Assembly: GCA_002381045.1 (NCBI GenBank) | Contig: DFWT01000058.1 | Coordinates: 18,298-24,438, forward strand | Length of the DNA stretch: 6,141 bases | DNA from: Rhodoferax sp. UBA4127 | Lineage (GTDB): Bacteria > Pseudomonadota > Gammaproteobacteria > Burkholderiales > Burkholderiaceae_C | Reading direction: 5' to 3' | Shown here: positions 5,910 through 6,141 of the stretch, in pieces | How positions within the stretch are numbered: the first letter of the stretch is position 1 | How the letters are laid out: each line of letters begins with the position of its first letter | Made by a program: the position numbers and the translations under genes | The notes under the pieces: generated by a model | Databases searched by the model: none | What the model saw: the letters and a program-made list of their open reading frames with translations, nothing else | What the model was told of the DNA's origin: nothing

Positions 5910-6141
5910 GGGTTTTCTTTCGCGAGAATGGGTGGAAGGCGCTGCGCCCAAGCTTTAGCAGCTTCGAGTTGATAGGCGAGTTGGAACAGCATCTCGTCAC
6001 GGTGGGAGCCGGCTGCAAAGTGCACGCCCACTGGCAACCCGTCCTGAGCCCAGTGCAACGGCACTGACATCCCGGGCTGTCCGGTGATGTTCTGCAACTG
6101 GGTAAAGGCGACGTTGCGACTTACGCGCTCATGCAACGTGG
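5906..6141 (-). CDS. Amidase-signature family amidase, C-terminal fragment
   Basis: The last 78 or so codons of a gene that enters from the right edge; the TTG at 6136 is an internal Leu codon, since the frame stays open to the edge. The visible part has the conserved end of amidase-signature enzymes: FTQLQNITGQPGMSVPLHW, then DGLPVGVHFAAG, an acidic/hydrophobic helix (DEMLFQLAYQLEAAKAW) and a short tail. The catalytic Lys-cisSer-Ser triad lies upstream and cannot be seen. These enzymes hydrolyse amides to acid plus ammonia or amine. The wording resembles the NylA-like (6-aminohexanoate cyclic dimer hydrolase) branch, but the substrate cannot be inferred. The TGA (5908-5906) overlaps the next start codon, so both products are probably made from one transcript. 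Confidence 0.88.
   Translation of the reverse strand, partial: TLHERVSRNVAFTQLQNITGQPGMSVPLHWAQDGLPVGVHFAAGSHRDEMLFQLAYQLEAAKAWAQRLPPILAKENP

Noticed and set aside
5909..5951. Upstream ATG at 5951 as the hydratase start
   Set aside because: The 14 added residues are unlike the family N-terminus, and the overlap with the amidase would be 46 bp instead of the compact ATGA.

Overview
The window reads almost entirely on the minus strand and looks like a beta-proteobacterial (Burkholderiales, most likely Comamonadaceae/Rhodoferax-like) chromosome segment. This placement rests on GC-rich, tightly packed genes, on protein sequences that resemble that group as I recall them, and on a short interspersed element inside one gene that resembles small repeats I associate with Comamonadaceae. 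No database search was possible, so the taxonomy is an inference.

In the direction of transcription (right to left) the layout is as follows. (1) 6141-5906 is the 3' end of an amidase-signature amidase cut by the window edge. (2) 5909-5211 is a DJ-1/PfpI-fold protein that looks like isocyanide (isonitrile) hydratase; its ATG overlaps the amidase stop in an ATGA junction. (3) 5210-4828 is a 383-bp AT-richer gap with no convincing gene but several inverted repeats. It must hold the end of the first unit and the promoter of the next. (4) 4827-3031 is fdhB, a NuoE-NuoF fusion (diaphorase subunit). (5) 3030-109 is fdhA, the molybdenum/tungsten bis-MGD catalytic subunit of an NAD-dependent formate dehydrogenase; it starts on the base after the fdhB stop codon. 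(6) 68-1 is the start of a gene leaving the window. Its first 12 residues look like a type IV prepilin, and its membrane helix is encoded by a hexanucleotide tandem repeat.

FdhA and FdhB together form a two-subunit cytoplasmic formate dehydrogenase: formate + NAD+ -> CO2 + NADH. The electron path runs from the metal centre through three [4Fe-4S] clusters and one [2Fe-2S] cluster in FdhA to the [2Fe-2S], [4Fe-4S] and FMN centres of FdhB. The architecture matches the tungsten FDH1 of Methylobacterium extorquens rather than the multi-subunit FdsGBA type. The most unusual points are the repeat-built membrane segment of the prepilin-like ORF, a short palindrome-bounded element translated as the interdomain linker of FdhB, and a possible metabolic link in which isocyanide hydratase and amidase would release formate for the dehydrogenase.
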